NCBI RefSeq assembly: GCF_003710985.1
Contig: NZ_RHHT01000002.1
Coordinates: 186,001-250,000 of the forward strand
Source: Brevibacillus panacihumi
GTDB lineage: Bacteria; Bacillota; Bacilli; Brevibacillales; Brevibacillaceae
Reading direction: 5' to 3'
Length of the DNA: 64,000 nucleotides
A program made the translations under genes and the position numbers. Positions 52,531 to 62,898 of the stretch are shown here, in pieces. Numbering within the stretch: the first letter of the stretch is position 1; each line of letters opens with the position of its first letter. The notes below the pieces were generated by a model, which saw nothing but the letters and a program-made list of their open reading frames with translations, was not told the origin of the DNA and did not search any database.

Positions 52531-55203
52531 ATGTCAACACAACCGTCACAAGAGATCGATCAATTGCTGCCGAAGAACTATGATCCCAAGGCTGCAGAAA
52601 GCAAGTGGTATCCGTACTGGATCCAGAATGAATTTTTCAAAGCGGAGCGGGATGCCCAAAAGCAACCGTTTACCATTGTCATTCCGCCTCCCAACGTGAC
52701 CGGAAAACTGCATCTGGGCCATGCGCTTGACACGACCCTGCAGGACATCATTACCCGCACGAAGAGAATGCAAGGCTACAGTACACTGTTCCTGCCTGGG
52801 ATGGACCACGCCGGAATCGCTACGCAATCGCGTGTCGAAGCGACGCTGCGCGAGGAAGGCATCACCCGCTACGATCTGGGCCGGGAAAAGTTCTTGGAGA
52901 AGGTCTGGGAGTGGAAGCATGTCTACGCAGGACATATCCGCGAGCAGTGGGAAAAACTGGGGCTAGCCCTGGATTATTCTCGTGAGCGCTTTACGATGGA
53001 TGAAGGATTCTCCCGCGCTGTTCGCGAGGTATTTGTCCGCCTCTACGAAAAGGGATTGATCTATCGCGCCAATCGGATCATCAACTGGGACCCGGCAGCA
53101 CGGACGGCTCTGTCTGACATCGAGGTTATTTACAAAGAAGTCAAAGGCGCGATGCACCATATGCGCTATCCGCTCTCGGACGGCAGCGGCTTTATCGAGG
53201 TTGCCACCACTCGTCCGGAAACGATGCTGGGAGATACAGCAGTAGCGGTTCACCCGGAAGACGAGCGTTACAAGCATCTGGTCGGCAAAACGGTTATTCT
53301 GCCGATCGTCGGCAGAGAAATCCCGATCGTAGCCGACGATTATGTCGATCCCGAATTTGGTTCCGGGGCAGTAAAAATCACGCCAGCTCACGATCCGAAC
53401 GATTTCGAGCTGGGGCTTCGCCATCAGTTGCCGCAAATCGTCGTCATGGATGAGACGGGCAAAATGAACGAGCTGGCTGGCATTTACCAGGGAATGGATC
53501 GATTTGCTTGCCGCAAGCAGATCATCAAGGATCTGACAGAGCAAGGCGTGATGTTCAAAGTAGAGGAACACATCCATCAGGTAGGTCACAGCGAGCGAAG
53601 CGATGCTGTCGTGGAGCCGTATCTGTCCACTCAGTGGTTCGTCAAAATGCAGCCTCTGGCCGACGAGTCTCTCGCCAACGCAGCGAGCGAGGAAAGCGTC
53701 AAGTTCGTGCCGGAACGCTTTAAAAACAATTACCTGCGCTGGATCGAAAATATTCGCGACTGGTGCATTTCCCGTCAGCTCTGGTGGGGTCACCGGATTC
53801 CTGCCTGGTACTGCGCGGATTGCGGGGAAACCATCGTATCCAGTGAAGACGTAACGGAGTGCCCGAGCTGCCACAGCCACAAGCTGGAGCAAGATAATGA
53901 CGTATTGGATACCTGGTTCTCGTCGGGCTTGTGGCCGTTCGCAACCCTTGGTTGGCCGGAAGAGACAGAGGACCTGAAGTACTTCTACCCGACCAACGTG
54001 CTTGTTACCGGATACGACATCATCTTCTTCTGGGTAGCCCGGATGATTTTCAACGGATTGGAATTTACCGGTCAAAATCCGTTTGAACATGTTTTGATCC
54101 ACGGCATTATCCGCGATTCCGAGGGACGCAAGATGTCCAAGTCGCTCGGAAATGGCGTCGATCCGATGGATGTAATCGAGAAATACGGCGCGGATGCACT
54201 GCGCTTTACACTGGCTACAGGGAACTCTCCAGGGAACGACCAGCGCTTCTACTGGGAAAAAGTAGAGTCCAACCGCAACTTTGCCAATAAAATCTGGAAC
54301 GCTTCCCGCTTCGCCCTGATGAACCTCACAGGCTTCCGCTACGAGGACATCGACCTCAGCGGAGAGCTTTCTACGCCGGACAAATGGATTCTCTCCCGTC
54401 TGCAAGCGACGATTGCCGATGTGACCCGATTGTCCGACAGCTTTGAATTCGGCGAGGTAGGACGGATTCTCTACAACTTCATCTGGGATGATCTGTGCGA
54501 CTGGTATATCGAGATGGCCAAACTGCCGCTGTACGGCACGGACGAAGCTGCGAAGAAAACCACGCAGTCGGTGCTTGTGACCGTCCTCGACCAGACTTTG
54601 CGTCTCTTGCATCCGTTCATGCCGTTCATGACCGAAGAGATCTGGCAGGCATTGCCGCATGAAGGGAAGAGCATCACTGTAGCTGCATGGCCGACCGTCA
54701 AGGAAGACTGGATCTTTGCCGATGCTGAGGCCGAGATGAATCTGCTCGTAGACGTCATTCGCAACGTACGCAATATCCGCGCTGAAGTAAACGTGCCGAT
54801 GTCCAAGAAAATCGAGCTCCTGATCAAGCCAAGCGATGCCACATCCCTGGAAAGACTGAGCCGCGCAGAAGAATACATCACGCGTTTCTGCAATCCGGAG
54901 CGTCTTTTGATCAGCATGGAACTTAGCACTCCTGACAAAGCCATGTCTGCCGTCATGACTGGTGCCGAGCTGTACCTCCCGCTCGCAGGACTGATCGATC
55001 TGGAGCAGGAGCTGGCTCGTCTGGAAAAAGAATTGGCTACCCTGAACAATGAGGTAGAGCGGATCGAGAAGAAATTGAACAACGCTGGCTTTATGGCAAA
55101 AGCACCGGAAAAAGTCGTTGCAGAAGAAAAAGCGAAGATGGCCGACTACATGGAAAAACGGGATAAGGTAATTGCCCGTCTTGCCGAATTGAAGGGCGCA
55201 TGA
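52531..55203 (+). CDS. valS: Valyl-tRNA synthetase
   Basis: Class I synthetase charging tRNA-Val, 890 residues. HIGH motif as H-L-G-H in G-K-L-H-L-G-H-A near residue 57; KMSKS motif in [10 protein letters not shown] near 533; editing-domain T-T-R-P-E-T near 227; C-terminal coiled-coil arm at about 825-890 ([11 protein letters not shown]). GAGGAAAG precedes ATG 52531. Controlled by the T-box upstream, whose GTC specifier agrees with the product. Confidence 0.98.
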   Translation: MSTQPSQEIDQLLPKNYDPKAAESKWYPYWIQNEFFKAERDAQKQPFTIVIPPPNVTGKLHLGHALDTTLQDIITRTKRMQGYSTLFLPGMDHAGIATQSRVEATLREEGITRYDLGREKFLEKVWEWKHVYAGHIREQWEKLGLALDYSRERFTMDEGFSRAVREVFVRLYEKGLIYRANRIINWDPAARTALSDIEVIYKEVKGAMHHMRYPLSDGSGFIEVATTRPETMLGDTAVAVHPEDERYKHLVGKTVILPIVGREIPIVADDYVDPEFGSGAVKITPAHDPNDFELGLRHQLPQIVVMDETGKMNELAGIYQGMDRFACRKQIIKDLTEQGVMFKVEEHIHQVGHSERSDAVVEPYLSTQWFVKMQPLADESLANAASEESVKFVPERFKNNYLRWIENIRDWCISRQLWWGHRIPAWYCADCGETIVSSEDVTECPSCHSHKLEQDNDVLDTWFSSGLWPFATLGWPEETEDLKYFYPTNVLVTGYDIIFFWVARMIFNGLEFTGQNPFEHVLIHGIIRDSEGRKMSKSLGNGVDPMDVIEKYGADALRFTLATGNSPGNDQRFYWEKVESNRNFANKIWNASRFALMNLTGFRYEDIDLSGELSTPDKWILSRLQATIADVTRLSDSFEFGEVGRILYNFIWDDLCDWYIEMAKLPLYGTDEAAKKTTQSVLVTVLDQTLRLLHPFMPFMTEEIWQALPHEGKSITVAAWPTVKEDWIFADAEAEMNLLVDVIRNVRNIRAEVNVPMSKKIELLIKPSDATSLERLSRAEEYITRFCNPERLLISMELSTPDKAMSAVMTGAELYLPLAGLIDLEQELARLEKELATLNNEVERIEKKLNNAGFMAKAPEKVVAEEKAKMADYMEKRDKVIARLAELKGA

Positions 55204-55245
55204 TTCGCCGTATCATCGCATAATTTGAGAATGGAGCATAGCGGT

Positions 55246-56616
55246 ATGAGTTCAGAACAATTTACGAAATACGAGCAAGGGCTTGACTGGCTGCACGGAC
55301 TATTGAGGTTCGGAGCGAGACCGGGTCTGGAGCGAATGAACTGGGTCCTGGAAGAGTTGGATCATCCGGAGCGTAGACTGCCTTTTATCCATGTCGCGGG
55401 GACCAACGGCAAAGGTTCGACATGCGCCTATCTGACGCAGATGCTGTTGGAGGCAGGATACAGTGTGGGGACGTTTACGTCTCCGTATCTGATTGATTTT
55501 CGGGAACGGATTCGCTACAACGGCAATATGATTTCTCAAGACGATCTGCTTGCGCTGATTAACGAGGTCAAAACGCTGGCAGAGCGATGCGAAAAAGAGA
55601 CGGCATACGGGTCACCCACCGAATTCGAGGTGGTAACGCTTATTGCGATTCTCTACTTTGCCAGAGTGGTGAGACCGGCCGTCGTGGTATGGGAGACCGG
55701 GCTGGGCGGACGTTTGGATTCTACCAACGTCGTCCTGCCGATTGTCTCGGTCATTACGAACATCGGGATGGATCATACGCAGGTGCTGGGACAAAGCTTG
55801 CAGGAGATTGCCGGGGAAAAGGCAGGCATCATCAAGCCAGGCGTTCCGGTCGTGACGGGAGAGCGCAATCCAGAGGCGCTTGCTGTCATCGTGAAAAAAG
55901 CAAAAGAGACTCGCAGCACTGTGTACCAGATCGACAAGGAATTTGAAGCTGCACAGCTAAAGGAGAAGCTAGGCGAACAACAGTTTCGCTACAACAGTAT
56001 TCACCGCCGCCATGAAAGCAGCTACCGGTTGACGATGAACGGACCGCACCAGGTTGATAATGCGGCAGTCGCTTTGATGACAATCGACGTGCTGCGAAAC
56101 TACTTCTCCTATATTCTGGAGGAAGAAGAAATCTCGCGCGGTTTGCAACAAACGCGCTGGCCTGGACGTCTAGAAGTCGTCTCCTCCAGGCCGATGGTGG
56201 TTCTGGATGGAGCGCACAACCGAGAGGGAATAGAAGCGCTCACGGGCAGTCTGAAGAAATTAATGCCAGAAGAGGCGCGTCTGCAAATGCTGTTTGCTGG
56301 ACTGGGTGACAAACCCTTAATGGAGATGGCGTCAGCGCTGACGGGGATAAAGGATCAGGTGGGTTCTCTTCACGTAACGACTTTTGATTATCCGCGTGCG
56401 GCAGATGCCCCAACCTTGTATCAAGCGTTTCGTGACGGAGGATGGGAGGAAACGCTCCTGGATACTGTCTCAGACTGGCGTGCTTTTCTAAAAGAATGGA
56501 TGCAAGATAAGCAATCAGCGAAAGCGGATGACTGGCTGGTCATCTGCGGTTCGCTCTACTTCATCGCCCAAGTGCGCGCATTCTTTCCCACTACAGTAGA
56601 AGAGGCAGGTGAATAG
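55246..56616 (+). CDS. folC: Folylpolyglutamate synthase / dihydrofolate synthase
   Basis: Adds glutamates to folates; 456 residues from ATG 55246 (GGAG 9 nt upstream; earlier in-frame starts at 55225 and 55231 are less well placed). The ATP-binding G-T-N-G-K-G-S-T is near residue 52, T-S-P-Y-L near 78, and [10 protein letters not shown] near 150. H-N-R-E-G near 318 is the second-domain motif. Follows valS as in B. subtilis; the murC start is 1 bp after its stop. Confidence 0.95.
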   Translation: MSSEQFTKYEQGLDWLHGLLRFGARPGLERMNWVLEELDHPERRLPFIHVAGTNGKGSTCAYLTQMLLEAGYSVGTFTSPYLIDFRERIRYNGNMISQDDLLALINEVKTLAERCEKETAYGSPTEFEVVTLIAILYFARVVRPAVVVWETGLGGRLDSTNVVLPIVSVITNIGMDHTQVLGQSLQEIAGEKAGIIKPGVPVVTGERNPEALAVIVKKAKETRSTVYQIDKEFEAAQLKEKLGEQQFRYNSIHRRHESSYRLTMNGPHQVDNAAVALMTIDVLRNYFSYILEEEEISRGLQQTRWPGRLEVVSSRPMVVLDGAHNREGIEALTGSLKKLMPEEARLQMLFAGLGDKPLMEMASALTGIKDQVGSLHVTTFDYPRAADAPTLYQAFRDGGWEETLLDTVSDWRAFLKEWMQDKQSAKADDWLVICGSLYFIAQVRAFFPTTVEEAGE

Positions 56617-56617
56617 G

Positions 56618-58000
56618 GTGGATCAGGCACAACACGTCCACTTTGTGGGTATAGGCGGTTATGGAATGAGTGCAATTGCTCGTGTCTTGATTGACCAAGG
56701 GGTTAAGGTGACCGGCTCGGATGTCGCATTGAATGATTTGGCGAAGAAGCTGGAAGCAAGAGGGGCGATTGTACACATTGGCCATAGCGCATCCCACATC
56801 GAAGGAGCAGACACGATCGTTTACTCCACCAGTATTCCCAAAGATAATCCAGAGGTGGTTGCGGCTGCAAAGCAGGGAATCCCGGTTTTGCACCGCTCAC
56901 AAATGCTCGCCAAAATCTTGAACGAGCGCACAGGGATCGCCGTAGCAGGGGCGCACGGGAAAACGACGACCACTTCGATGATCGCCCATGTGCTGGAGGA
57001 ATGCGGCGTAGATCCGACGTTTATTATTGGCGGAGAACTCGTGAATGCCGGGACCAATGCAAAAGCGGGGTCCAGTCCATACGTAGTAGCAGAGGCGGAT
57101 GAAAGCGACGGTTCTTTCCTGGAATACCGGCCCTACTACGAAATTGTAACAAGTATAGAGCCTGATCATCTGGAGCATTTCTACGGTGATTTTAATAATC
57201 TGAAACAAGCGTATGTCCAATTCCTCGGTCATCTCAATCCAGGGGGGAAGGCGGTCTTATGCATCGATGACGAGCATGTGAGAGAAGTGCTTCCTTCTGT
57301 CTCTGAGACCGTGATCACATATGCCATCCACGAACCGTATGCCCGTGAGGCAACGTATCGAGCGAGCGAGATCGAATGCGGAGATCGCAAGGCAAAATGC
57401 CTCGTCTATCATCGCGATCGCCTGTTGGGTGAGCTATCTCTGAACGTACCGGGGAAACACAATATCTCGAATGCATTGGCAGCGATCATCGTCTGCCTCG
57501 ACATTGGCTTGCCCTTTGAGCGGATTGCCGCAGCACTGACCACCTTCCGGGGAGCCAAGCGCCGCTTTCAAATCATCGGCGAAGCGCGGGACATCCTCGT
57601 GGTGGACGACTATGCGCATCACCCGACAGAAATTATTGCGACGCTGCGCGGGGCGAAGGCGTCCGGCAAGCGAGTCATTGCCGTCTTCCAGCCGCAGCGA
57701 TACACCCGTACCTTTTTCCTGATGGATGAGTTCAGTCGAGCCTTCAGTGAGGCCGATGAGGTGATTATCACCGATATTTACTCGCCAGCAGGTGAGGAGC
57801 GGATCGAGGGGGTTTCCTCCGAGGTTCTCGTTCAGAAGATCCGCACCAACAGTCATCCGCGTGCCCAGTACATCCCGACCAAGGAGCAGGTGCAGGAGCA
57901 TCTCTACCAGGAGATTCAGCCCGGCGATCTGGTCATTACCATGGGGGCCGGAGACATCTGGAAGTCGGCGTATTGGCTGGCGGAAAAATTAGAGAAATAA
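56618..58000 (+). CDS. murC: UDP-N-acetylmuramate-L-alanine ligase
   Basis: Adds L-alanine to UDP-MurNAc in peptidoglycan synthesis; 460 residues from GTG 56618, for which AGGTGA lies about 9 nt upstream (GTG 56609 is an alternative). N-terminal G-I-G-G-Y-G-M-S near residue 9, ATP-binding G-A-H-G-K-T-T-T near 112, E-A-D-E-S-D near 159, and V-D-D-Y-A-H-H-P near 330 are visible; the last two are typical of MurC. Terminator follows. Confidence 0.96.
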   Translation: MDQAQHVHFVGIGGYGMSAIARVLIDQGVKVTGSDVALNDLAKKLEARGAIVHIGHSASHIEGADTIVYSTSIPKDNPEVVAAAKQGIPVLHRSQMLAKILNERTGIAVAGAHGKTTTTSMIAHVLEECGVDPTFIIGGELVNAGTNAKAGSSPYVVAEADESDGSFLEYRPYYEIVTSIEPDHLEHFYGDFNNLKQAYVQFLGHLNPGGKAVLCIDDEHVREVLPSVSETVITYAIHEPYAREATYRASEIECGDRKAKCLVYHRDRLLGELSLNVPGKHNISNALAAIIVCLDIGLPFERIAAALTTFRGAKRRFQIIGEARDILVVDDYAHHPTEIIATLRGAKASGKRVIAVFQPQRYTRTFFLMDEFSRAFSEADEVIITDIYSPAGEERIEGVSSEVLVQKIRTNSHPRAQYIPTKEQVQEHLYQEIQPGDLVITMGAGDIWKSAYWLAEKLEK

Positions 58001-58012
58001 TTTGAAAGTGAA

Positions 58013-58087
58013 GCCCTTCTCCTCGCTGAGCAAGACAGCTTGTTGACAAGTGTCAGTGTCCGCAGATGGAGAGGGCATTCTTTTTTT
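58013..58087 (+). terminator. Terminator after murC
   Basis: GCCCT-T-CTCC (58013-58022) pairs with GGAGAGGGC (58068-58076) around inner structure (GACA...GTGTC), followed by nine residues rich in T up to 58087. Confidence 0.7.
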
Positions 58088-58093
58088 ATTTTT

Positions 58094-58110
58094 TTAGTAC
58101 CAGATACTAA
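58094..58110 (+). promoter_or_regulatory. FapR-type operator upstream of fabH
   Basis: TTAGTACCAGATACTAA, a 17-bp near-palindrome very close to the FapR consensus known from Bacillus fatty-acid genes (TTAGTACCTxxTACTAA type). It lies 10 bp upstream of a TATAAT (58121-58126) and 47 bp before fabH, where a bound repressor would block the polymerase; malonyl-CoA releases FapR. Confidence 0.8.
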
Positions 58111-58156
58111 GACCTGGTGTTATAATAAGATCAAAATGTTGCAAGGAGTGTTGGCT

Positions 58157-59143
58157 ATGAAGTCAAAAGCACGTGTCACCGCCATTGGCACCTATGTGCC
58201 CGAACGCGTACTAAGCAATGCAGATTTGGAGAAAATGGTAGATACGTCAGACGAATGGATTGTCCAAAGAACAGGCATGCATGAACGGCGAATCGCTTCG
58301 GCTGATCAGTTCTCCAGCCATCTCGCCATTGAAGCGGTCAGCAACCTGGCTCATCACTACCAGAAAACGCTGCATGATGTAGACATGATCCTGGTCGCCA
58401 CCTCGACCCCGGATTATCCGTTTCCCGGTGTAGCCAGCCAAATTCAGGCTCATTTTGGCATGGTCGAGGCAGGCGCGTTGGACCTTGGTGCGACATGCGC
58501 AGGCTTTGCCTACGGACTTCATGTCGCCAATGGACTGGTAAGTGCCGGCCTGCATCAAAAGGTGCTCGTCGTAGCCGCTGAAACCTTGTCCAAAGTGACG
58601 GATTATACAGACAGGACCACTTGTGTCCTCTTCGGGGACGGCGCAGGGGCTGTTCTCGTAGAAAGGGACGAGGAAGAGCCCAGCTTTCATTCGTCGTTGA
58701 CAAAGGCAAAAGGGGAGGGCGGGATTCACCTGTACCGCTCCGGACTATCCAAGCAGATGCACGGGAAGCCGCTCTCCGGAGACGGCTGCATCGTGCAAAA
58801 CGGCAGGGAAGTCTACCGCTGGGCGGTGACGACAGTTCCTGAAGGAATGAAAGAGGTTGTGAAGCGCGCGGAGATGACGCTTGATCAAGTGGATTGGTTC
58901 ATTCCGCACTGCGCCAATTTGCGGATGATCGAGTCCATTTGCGAGAAAAGCGGATTCCCGATCGAAAAAACCCTTACCAGCATGGCGTATTACGGCAATA
59001 CATCGGCAGCCACCATTCCCTTGTCGTGGGAGGAAGGGATCTTGCAGGGGAAGGTCAAAGCGGGCGATACGCTCCTTCTCTACGGATTTGGCGGGGGACT
59101 TGTCCAGGCCGGCATGCTGCTCACCTGGAATCCAAAACAATAA
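58157..59143 (+). CDS. fabH: Beta-ketoacyl-ACP synthase III
   Basis: Starts fatty-acid chains by condensing acyl-CoA with malonyl-ACP; 328 residues from ATG 58157 (AAGGAGTG 8 nt upstream). The catalytic cysteine is in G-A-T-C-A-G-F near residue 114, histidine in I-P-H-C-A-N-L near 255, and asparagine in Y-Y-G-N-T-S-A-A near 285; the last two resemble FabHB (YhfB) more than FabHA, where the residue after histidine is usually Q. The FapR box indicates control by the fatty-acid regulon. Not in this position in B. subtilis, so it is an insertion relative to that order. Confidence 0.93.
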   Translation: MKSKARVTAIGTYVPERVLSNADLEKMVDTSDEWIVQRTGMHERRIASADQFSSHLAIEAVSNLAHHYQKTLHDVDMILVATSTPDYPFPGVASQIQAHFGMVEAGALDLGATCAGFAYGLHVANGLVSAGLHQKVLVVAAETLSKVTDYTDRTTCVLFGDGAGAVLVERDEEEPSFHSSLTKAKGEGGIHLYRSGLSKQMHGKPLSGDGCIVQNGREVYRWAVTTVPEGMKEVVKRAEMTLDQVDWFIPHCANLRMIESICEKSGFPIEKTLTSMAYYGNTSAATIPLSWEEGILQGKVKAGDTLLLYGFGGGLVQAGMLLTWNPKQ

Positions 59144-59152
59144 AAGAGATGG

Positions 59153-59189
59153 CTGTCCGGCAAGCTGCTTGCTGCCGGGCAGTTTTTTT
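59153..59189 (+). terminator. Terminator after fabH
   Basis: 10-bp stem CTGTCCGGCA / TGCCGGGCAG (one G-T pair), then seven Ts. Confidence 0.88.
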
Positions 59190-59246
59190 GTTCCATTGTC
59201 ATGCTGCATACTTGCAGGCAGAAAAGTGGGGGAATGGGGGAGCACA

Positions 59247-59705
59247 GTGGGAGCAGCTTCGATCGAAATCATCACCCGAGTTGTACTGTTCTTCTTATGC
59301 CTTTTTGTGACTTGGACGGATTTGCGGGAGAGGCGAATCCCCAACTGGTCGCTGCTCGGGTGCATGATTATTCTTTTTGCCATGCGTTTTTTCTTCGGTA
59401 CGCCCGGATCCTGGCTCTATCCGTTGCCGGTTGCCGCTGCTGTCTTGTTTTCTTTTGCTGCTCTGGCCTGGCGATGGCCCGAAGCGCTGGGGATGGGGGA
59501 TGTCAAGCTGTTCGCCTGTTTCGCGTACGGACTGGGTGGTGCGGACTTCGTATGGATTTTCACCGCAGCCAGCCTCCTTGCACTTTTGTATGCAAGCGCA
59601 GTTTTCCTGGTCAAACGAAAGAAGGCACCGCGGCTTTTGCCTTTTGCACCGTTTCTTTTCGCCGGATATGCATGCTGGCTCAGCATGGGAGCCGCGTCCT
59701 GGTGA
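59247..59705 (+). CDS. A24-type prepilin peptidase-like membrane protein
   Basis: 152-residue membrane protein of the type IV prepilin peptidase family, without the N-terminal methylase part found in ComC. The two catalytic-aspartate motifs are present: T-D-L-R-E-R-R-I-P-N near residue 23 and G-M-G-D-V-K near 80, with about five helices. GTG 59247 has GGGGGAG 4-8 nt upstream; the frame extends left to 59088 through the fabH terminator, which is unlikely to be coding. It occupies the position of comC in B. subtilis (before spoIIB), but it is shorter, closer to stand-alone CpaA/TadV-like enzymes. Confidence 0.82.
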   Translation: MGAASIEIITRVVLFFLCLFVTWTDLRERRIPNWSLLGCMIILFAMRFFFGTPGSWLYPLPVAAAVLFSFAALAWRWPEALGMGDVKLFACFAYGLGGADFVWIFTAASLLALLYASAVFLVKRKKAPRLLPFAPFLFAGYACWLSMGAASW

Positions 59706-59776
59706 GACAACTGTCATAACCCGTCCCATCGCAACGTATGCTGGTACAAAGAGCCTGTAGCTGGGAGGGCATGACG

Positions 59777-61039
59777 TTGAGCGGAAGTCAAACAAACAAA
59801 TTTAGAGTAAAAGTGAACGGGCAAAGCTGGGATACACCGTCAAAGGGATCAGCAAAACCAGCCGAGGTAAAACAACCTTCGTCTGGCCGCAAGCAAATTC
59901 AGGGACCTGCCCTGTCTTTGGCTGAATTAGACAAGATGTCAAAGCGCGAGGACGCATGGGACAGGATGATCGAGATTCGCGGAACTGCTGTAGAGGAAAG
60001 AGTCGCGCAGCCAGAAAGCGACCCTGAACGGGATGAAGATAGCCAGCCGGATTACGGAGAAGTCGATTACAGCGTCGGCAGAAGAAGAGCGCAGCGCATG
60101 GAGGCGAACTGGCCGAAGAAAGCCTTCGTCCGCATCTTTCTGACGACTGGTGGCGCAGTGGCGGTCGGCCTCATCTTTGGCATTATGGTGCTGACGATTT
60201 TTTCCCAAGAGCAATTCAAGACTTCCTATCGGTCGGTTTTGTCTGATACCGTGCAGACGCTGACAGCGCAATCCACGGACCAGGAAGGACAGAAGACGCC
60301 TGCTGCTGGTACGCCCCTCCCACAAGAAGCGGACGGAACCACGTCGCCTTCCGCTCCTGCGAATGCCTCTCACGCCGTGTCGCTGCAGCTTCCTGAATTG
60401 AAAATGTTCGTCGCGCAGGCAGGTGTTTTTCAAGCCGATACTCCTGCAGAGGCAGCGGCAGCCCCGTTGACCGAAAAAGGTCTGCCTCATTTGCTGTACA
60501 ATGATTCGTCTAAGCAATACATGTTTGCCGCAGCCGCCACCAACAGGGAAGCTGCACTCGGCTTTGCCAGCAATATCAAGAACAAGGGCATTGAGGTGTA
60601 TGTAAAGGAGTTCAGCTTCCCGGCTTTTCAAGGAGCGGTTCAAATCGGCCAGTCGACTGACTCTGCGAATCATCTCGATCTGCCAGTGTTTTTCTCCACA
60701 GGGCGTGAACTGGTAGAAGCCCTGTCCGCGAACTCCGGCCTGGTGATCACAGCACAGCCCGGAACTGGAGAAGTGGCGAAAATCAAGGAGACGCATCGGA
60801 GGTTCCTCGAGTCAGGCAAAGTAAGCGCATTGCCAACCGAATGGCAGCCCCATTTTCAACAAATGGTGAACGGGCTGAATCAGGCGGTGACAGCGCGAGA
60901 TAAAATGGCGGAGGCTTCCACGGGGCAAAAAAACCAAAGCGCCGAGCAGTATGCCTGGCAGGTGCAGGCTGGCATCCTGACATACCTGGAAAGCTACATG
61001 AAATGGATACAGCAGGTAGAAAACAACCAGTTTCTATGA
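59777..61039 (+). CDS. spoIIB: SpoIIB-like protein with SPOR-type domain
   Basis: 420-residue bitopic protein. Cytoplasmic N-terminal 110 residues, charged and low complexity (F-R-V-K-V-N-G-Q near the start); one membrane helix near 125-150 (A-V-A-V-G-L-I-F-G-I-M-V-L-T-I-F); then a long extracytoplasmic part with a SPOR-like segment near 230-285 (Q-A-G-V-F-Q, A-A-L-G-F-A-S-N-I-K-N-K-G-I-E-V-Y-V). SPOR domains bind septal glycan; SpoIIB acts in septal thinning during engulfment in B. subtilis. The TTG at 59777 has GGGAGGG 7 nt upstream; ATG 59771 is too close to it. Position before maf supports the identity. Confidence 0.8.
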   Translation: MSGSQTNKFRVKVNGQSWDTPSKGSAKPAEVKQPSSGRKQIQGPALSLAELDKMSKREDAWDRMIEIRGTAVEERVAQPESDPERDEDSQPDYGEVDYSVGRRRAQRMEANWPKKAFVRIFLTTGGAVAVGLIFGIMVLTIFSQEQFKTSYRSVLSDTVQTLTAQSTDQEGQKTPAAGTPLPQEADGTTSPSAPANASHAVSLQLPELKMFVAQAGVFQADTPAEAAAAPLTEKGLPHLLYNDSSKQYMFAAAATNREAALGFASNIKNKGIEVYVKEFSFPAFQGAVQIGQSTDSANHLDLPVFFSTGRELVEALSANSGLVITAQPGTGEVAKIKETHRRFLESGKVSALPTEWQPHFQQMVNGLNQAVTARDKMAEASTGQKNQSAEQYAWQVQAGILTYLESYMKWIQQVENNQFL

Positions 61040-61047
61040 TGTTTCAC

Positions 61048-61090
61048 GAAGGCTTCCGCCAAGTTTTCTTGCGGGAAGTCTTTTCTTTTT
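61048..61090 (+). terminator. Weak terminator after spoIIB-like gene
   Basis: Imperfect stem CTTCCGCCAAG with CTTGCGGGAAG (nine of eleven pairs) followed by TCTTTTCTTTTT. Confidence 0.5.
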
Positions 61091-61195
61091 ATACAGTTAC
61101 TACCAAGAGCATCCGGGGATTGTTTCACCCCCTCCCTTTTGCTACACTAAGGGTTGGTTAATGTGAATCCTTTTGCGGTTTTTGGGAGTGGAAAC

Positions 61196-61435
61196 ATGGG
61201 GAAAGAGGCGCTTACACTAGTCTTTCTTTTGCTTTGCGGACTGCTTTTCGGCAGCATTATGGGCGAAATCTTGAGCCCCTGGATTCCGTTCTTGACCAAG
61301 AGTAAAATAATAAGCTGGTCACCCGCTGCTGATTTGGAGATTGTGAAGTACGACCTGAACTTTCAGTTTAAACTAAACCTGGCAAGTATCGGGGGCCTTG
61401 CCCTCGCGTTTTGGATACATCGACGACTGAAGTAG
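61196..61435 (+). CDS. DUF4321 small membrane protein
   Basis: 79-residue protein with two membrane segments: L-T-L-V-F-L-L-L-C-G-L-L-F-G-S near residue 6 and L-A-S-I-G-G-L-A-L-A-F-W near 64. The G-S-I-M-G-E-I-L and the C-terminal beta-like Y-D-L-N-F-Q-F-K-L-N-L resemble DUF4321 proteins, which are common directly upstream of maf in Firmicutes; function unknown. ATG 61196 has GGGAGTGG 5-9 nt upstream; the frame is open to 61154. Confidence 0.78.
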   Translation: MGKEALTLVFLLLCGLLFGSIMGEILSPWIPFLTKSKIISWSPAADLEIVKYDLNFQFKLNLASIGGLALAFWIHRRLK

Positions 61436-61447
61436 GGAGTATGACAG

Positions 61448-62032
61448 ATGAAACAAGAAAAATCGCTCATTCTTGCGTCGTCCTCACCGCGGCGCAAGGA
61501 GCTGTTGCAGACACTAGGTTTGCCCTTTACCATTCAATCCAGCGATGTGGACGAGACGACAAATCCGGGCATGCTGCCGCATGAAATCGTAGAGGAACTA
61601 GCGTTGCGCAAAGCCCGAAAGATCGCTTCCGGCTTGACGGAAGGCGTTGTTCTCGGTTCTGATACCATCGTTGTGTTGAATGGCGAAATCTTGGGCAAGC
61701 CCGTGGACGAAGCAGATGCCTATCGCATGCTGCATGCTTTGCAAGGGTGTGAACATACTGTTTACAGCGGAGTCGCGCTGATTGACGCCATGAGCGGGCA
61801 ATCAGAGGTCAGCCATTCCCATACACAGGTAAGGATTCGTCCGCTTGCACCAGATGAGATCCGTGCGTATATCGCTACCCGTGAGCCGATGGACAAGGCT
61901 GGTTCTTATGCGATCCAGGGAATCGGAGCGACGTTGGTCGAAGGCATCGTAGGCGATTATTTTACGGTTGTCGGCCTGCCACTGCGTCTGACAGCCTCAA
62001 TGCTCTCACGTTTTGGTATCCAGGTTTTGTAA
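61448..62032 (+). CDS. maf: Maf nucleotide pyrophosphatase
   Basis: House-cleaning nucleotide pyrophosphatase for dTTP/UTP analogues; 194 residues. N-terminal L-A-S-S-S-P-R-R-K-E-L-L near residue 8, Q-S-S-D-V-D-E near 30, the catalytic aspartate in L-G-S-D-T-I-V near 73, and K-A-G-S-Y-A-I-Q-G near 153. Known to affect septation when overproduced in B. subtilis. Sits between DUF4321 and radC as usual. Confidence 0.95.
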   Translation: MKQEKSLILASSSPRRKELLQTLGLPFTIQSSDVDETTNPGMLPHEIVEELALRKARKIASGLTEGVVLGSDTIVVLNGEILGKPVDEADAYRMLHALQGCEHTVYSGVALIDAMSGQSEVSHSHTQVRIRPLAPDEIRAYIATREPMDKAGSYAIQGIGATLVEGIVGDYFTVVGLPLRLTASMLSRFGIQVL

Positions 62033-62139
62033 GTTTTGAGCTTGCTTTGGTTTCTGGCGGCTAGGGCACCATTCTGCATGATCGCAACCTCGCGCAGCCG
62101 TTTTCAAGCATTAGACGGGAATGGCTGGAGGCGAGGAAA

Positions 62140-62838
62140 ATGTCAACAAATACCTGTAACAAAACCGTCCCGAAAAACGTCCCTTACTATGATCGTCCCC
62201 GGGAGAGACTGCTCCGCGTGGGAGCCATTCATTTATCGGACACGGAGCTTTTAGCCATCTTGTTGCGTACAGGGAGGGAGAACGAGACGGCTTATCAGCT
62301 CGCTGCTCGTTTGCTCGCTACCTTTGGAGATCTGCACGGACTGGCTCAAGCAGCTCATTCGGAGCTGACGGAGATAAAAGGCATCGGTCAGGTCAAGGCG
62401 ATCGAACTGCAAGCCGCACTGGAACTGGGGCGCCGCTTGCACAGCACCCCAAGGCAAAGGCGCGCTGCGATCCGTTTGCCGAGGGATGTGGCCGAACTGA
62501 TGGCTCCAGAGCTTGCCCATCTGACGCAAGAACATTTTGTTTGTCTATTTCTAAATACAAAAAACCATGTCATTGGCAAACAGACGATTTTTGTAGGAAG
62601 TCTGGACTCCTCAATTGTGCATCCTCGTGAAGTGTTTAAGGAAGCAATTCGGCGAAGCAGCGCATCTGTGATCTGCTTACATAATCATCCGAGTGGCGAT
62701 CCGACTCCAAGCAGGGAAGATATCGCGGTTACGCATACATTGCGGGAAGCAGGCGAATTGGTTGGGATATCTCTTTTGGATCATGTGATTATCGGGGATG
62801 GCAAATACATCAGCATGAAAGAGCAAGGGTATATGTAA
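62140..62838 (+). CDS. radC: RadC/YsxA JAB-domain protein
   Basis: 232-residue protein with an N-terminal helix-hairpin-helix (L-T-E-I-K-G-I-G-Q-V-K-A near residue 75) and a C-terminal JAB/MPN metalloprotease-like domain carrying H-N-H-P-S-G-D-P-T-P-S near 186, with the metal-binding H-x-H-x7-D. Its role is unclear despite the name. Position between maf and mreB as in B. subtilis. The 107 bp before it hold no recognisable gene. Confidence 0.93.
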   Translation: MSTNTCNKTVPKNVPYYDRPRERLLRVGAIHLSDTELLAILLRTGRENETAYQLAARLLATFGDLHGLAQAAHSELTEIKGIGQVKAIELQAALELGRRLHSTPRQRRAAIRLPRDVAELMAPELAHLTQEHFVCLFLNTKNHVIGKQTIFVGSLDSSIVHPREVFKEAIRRSSASVICLHNHPSGDPTPSREDIAVTHTLREAGELVGISLLDHVIIGDGKYISMKEQGYM

Positions 62839-62898
62839 ATCATAGCTATTTCACAAAAAACCGGCTCGTTACTGTCAACTATTGGAAGGAGTTTTCGT

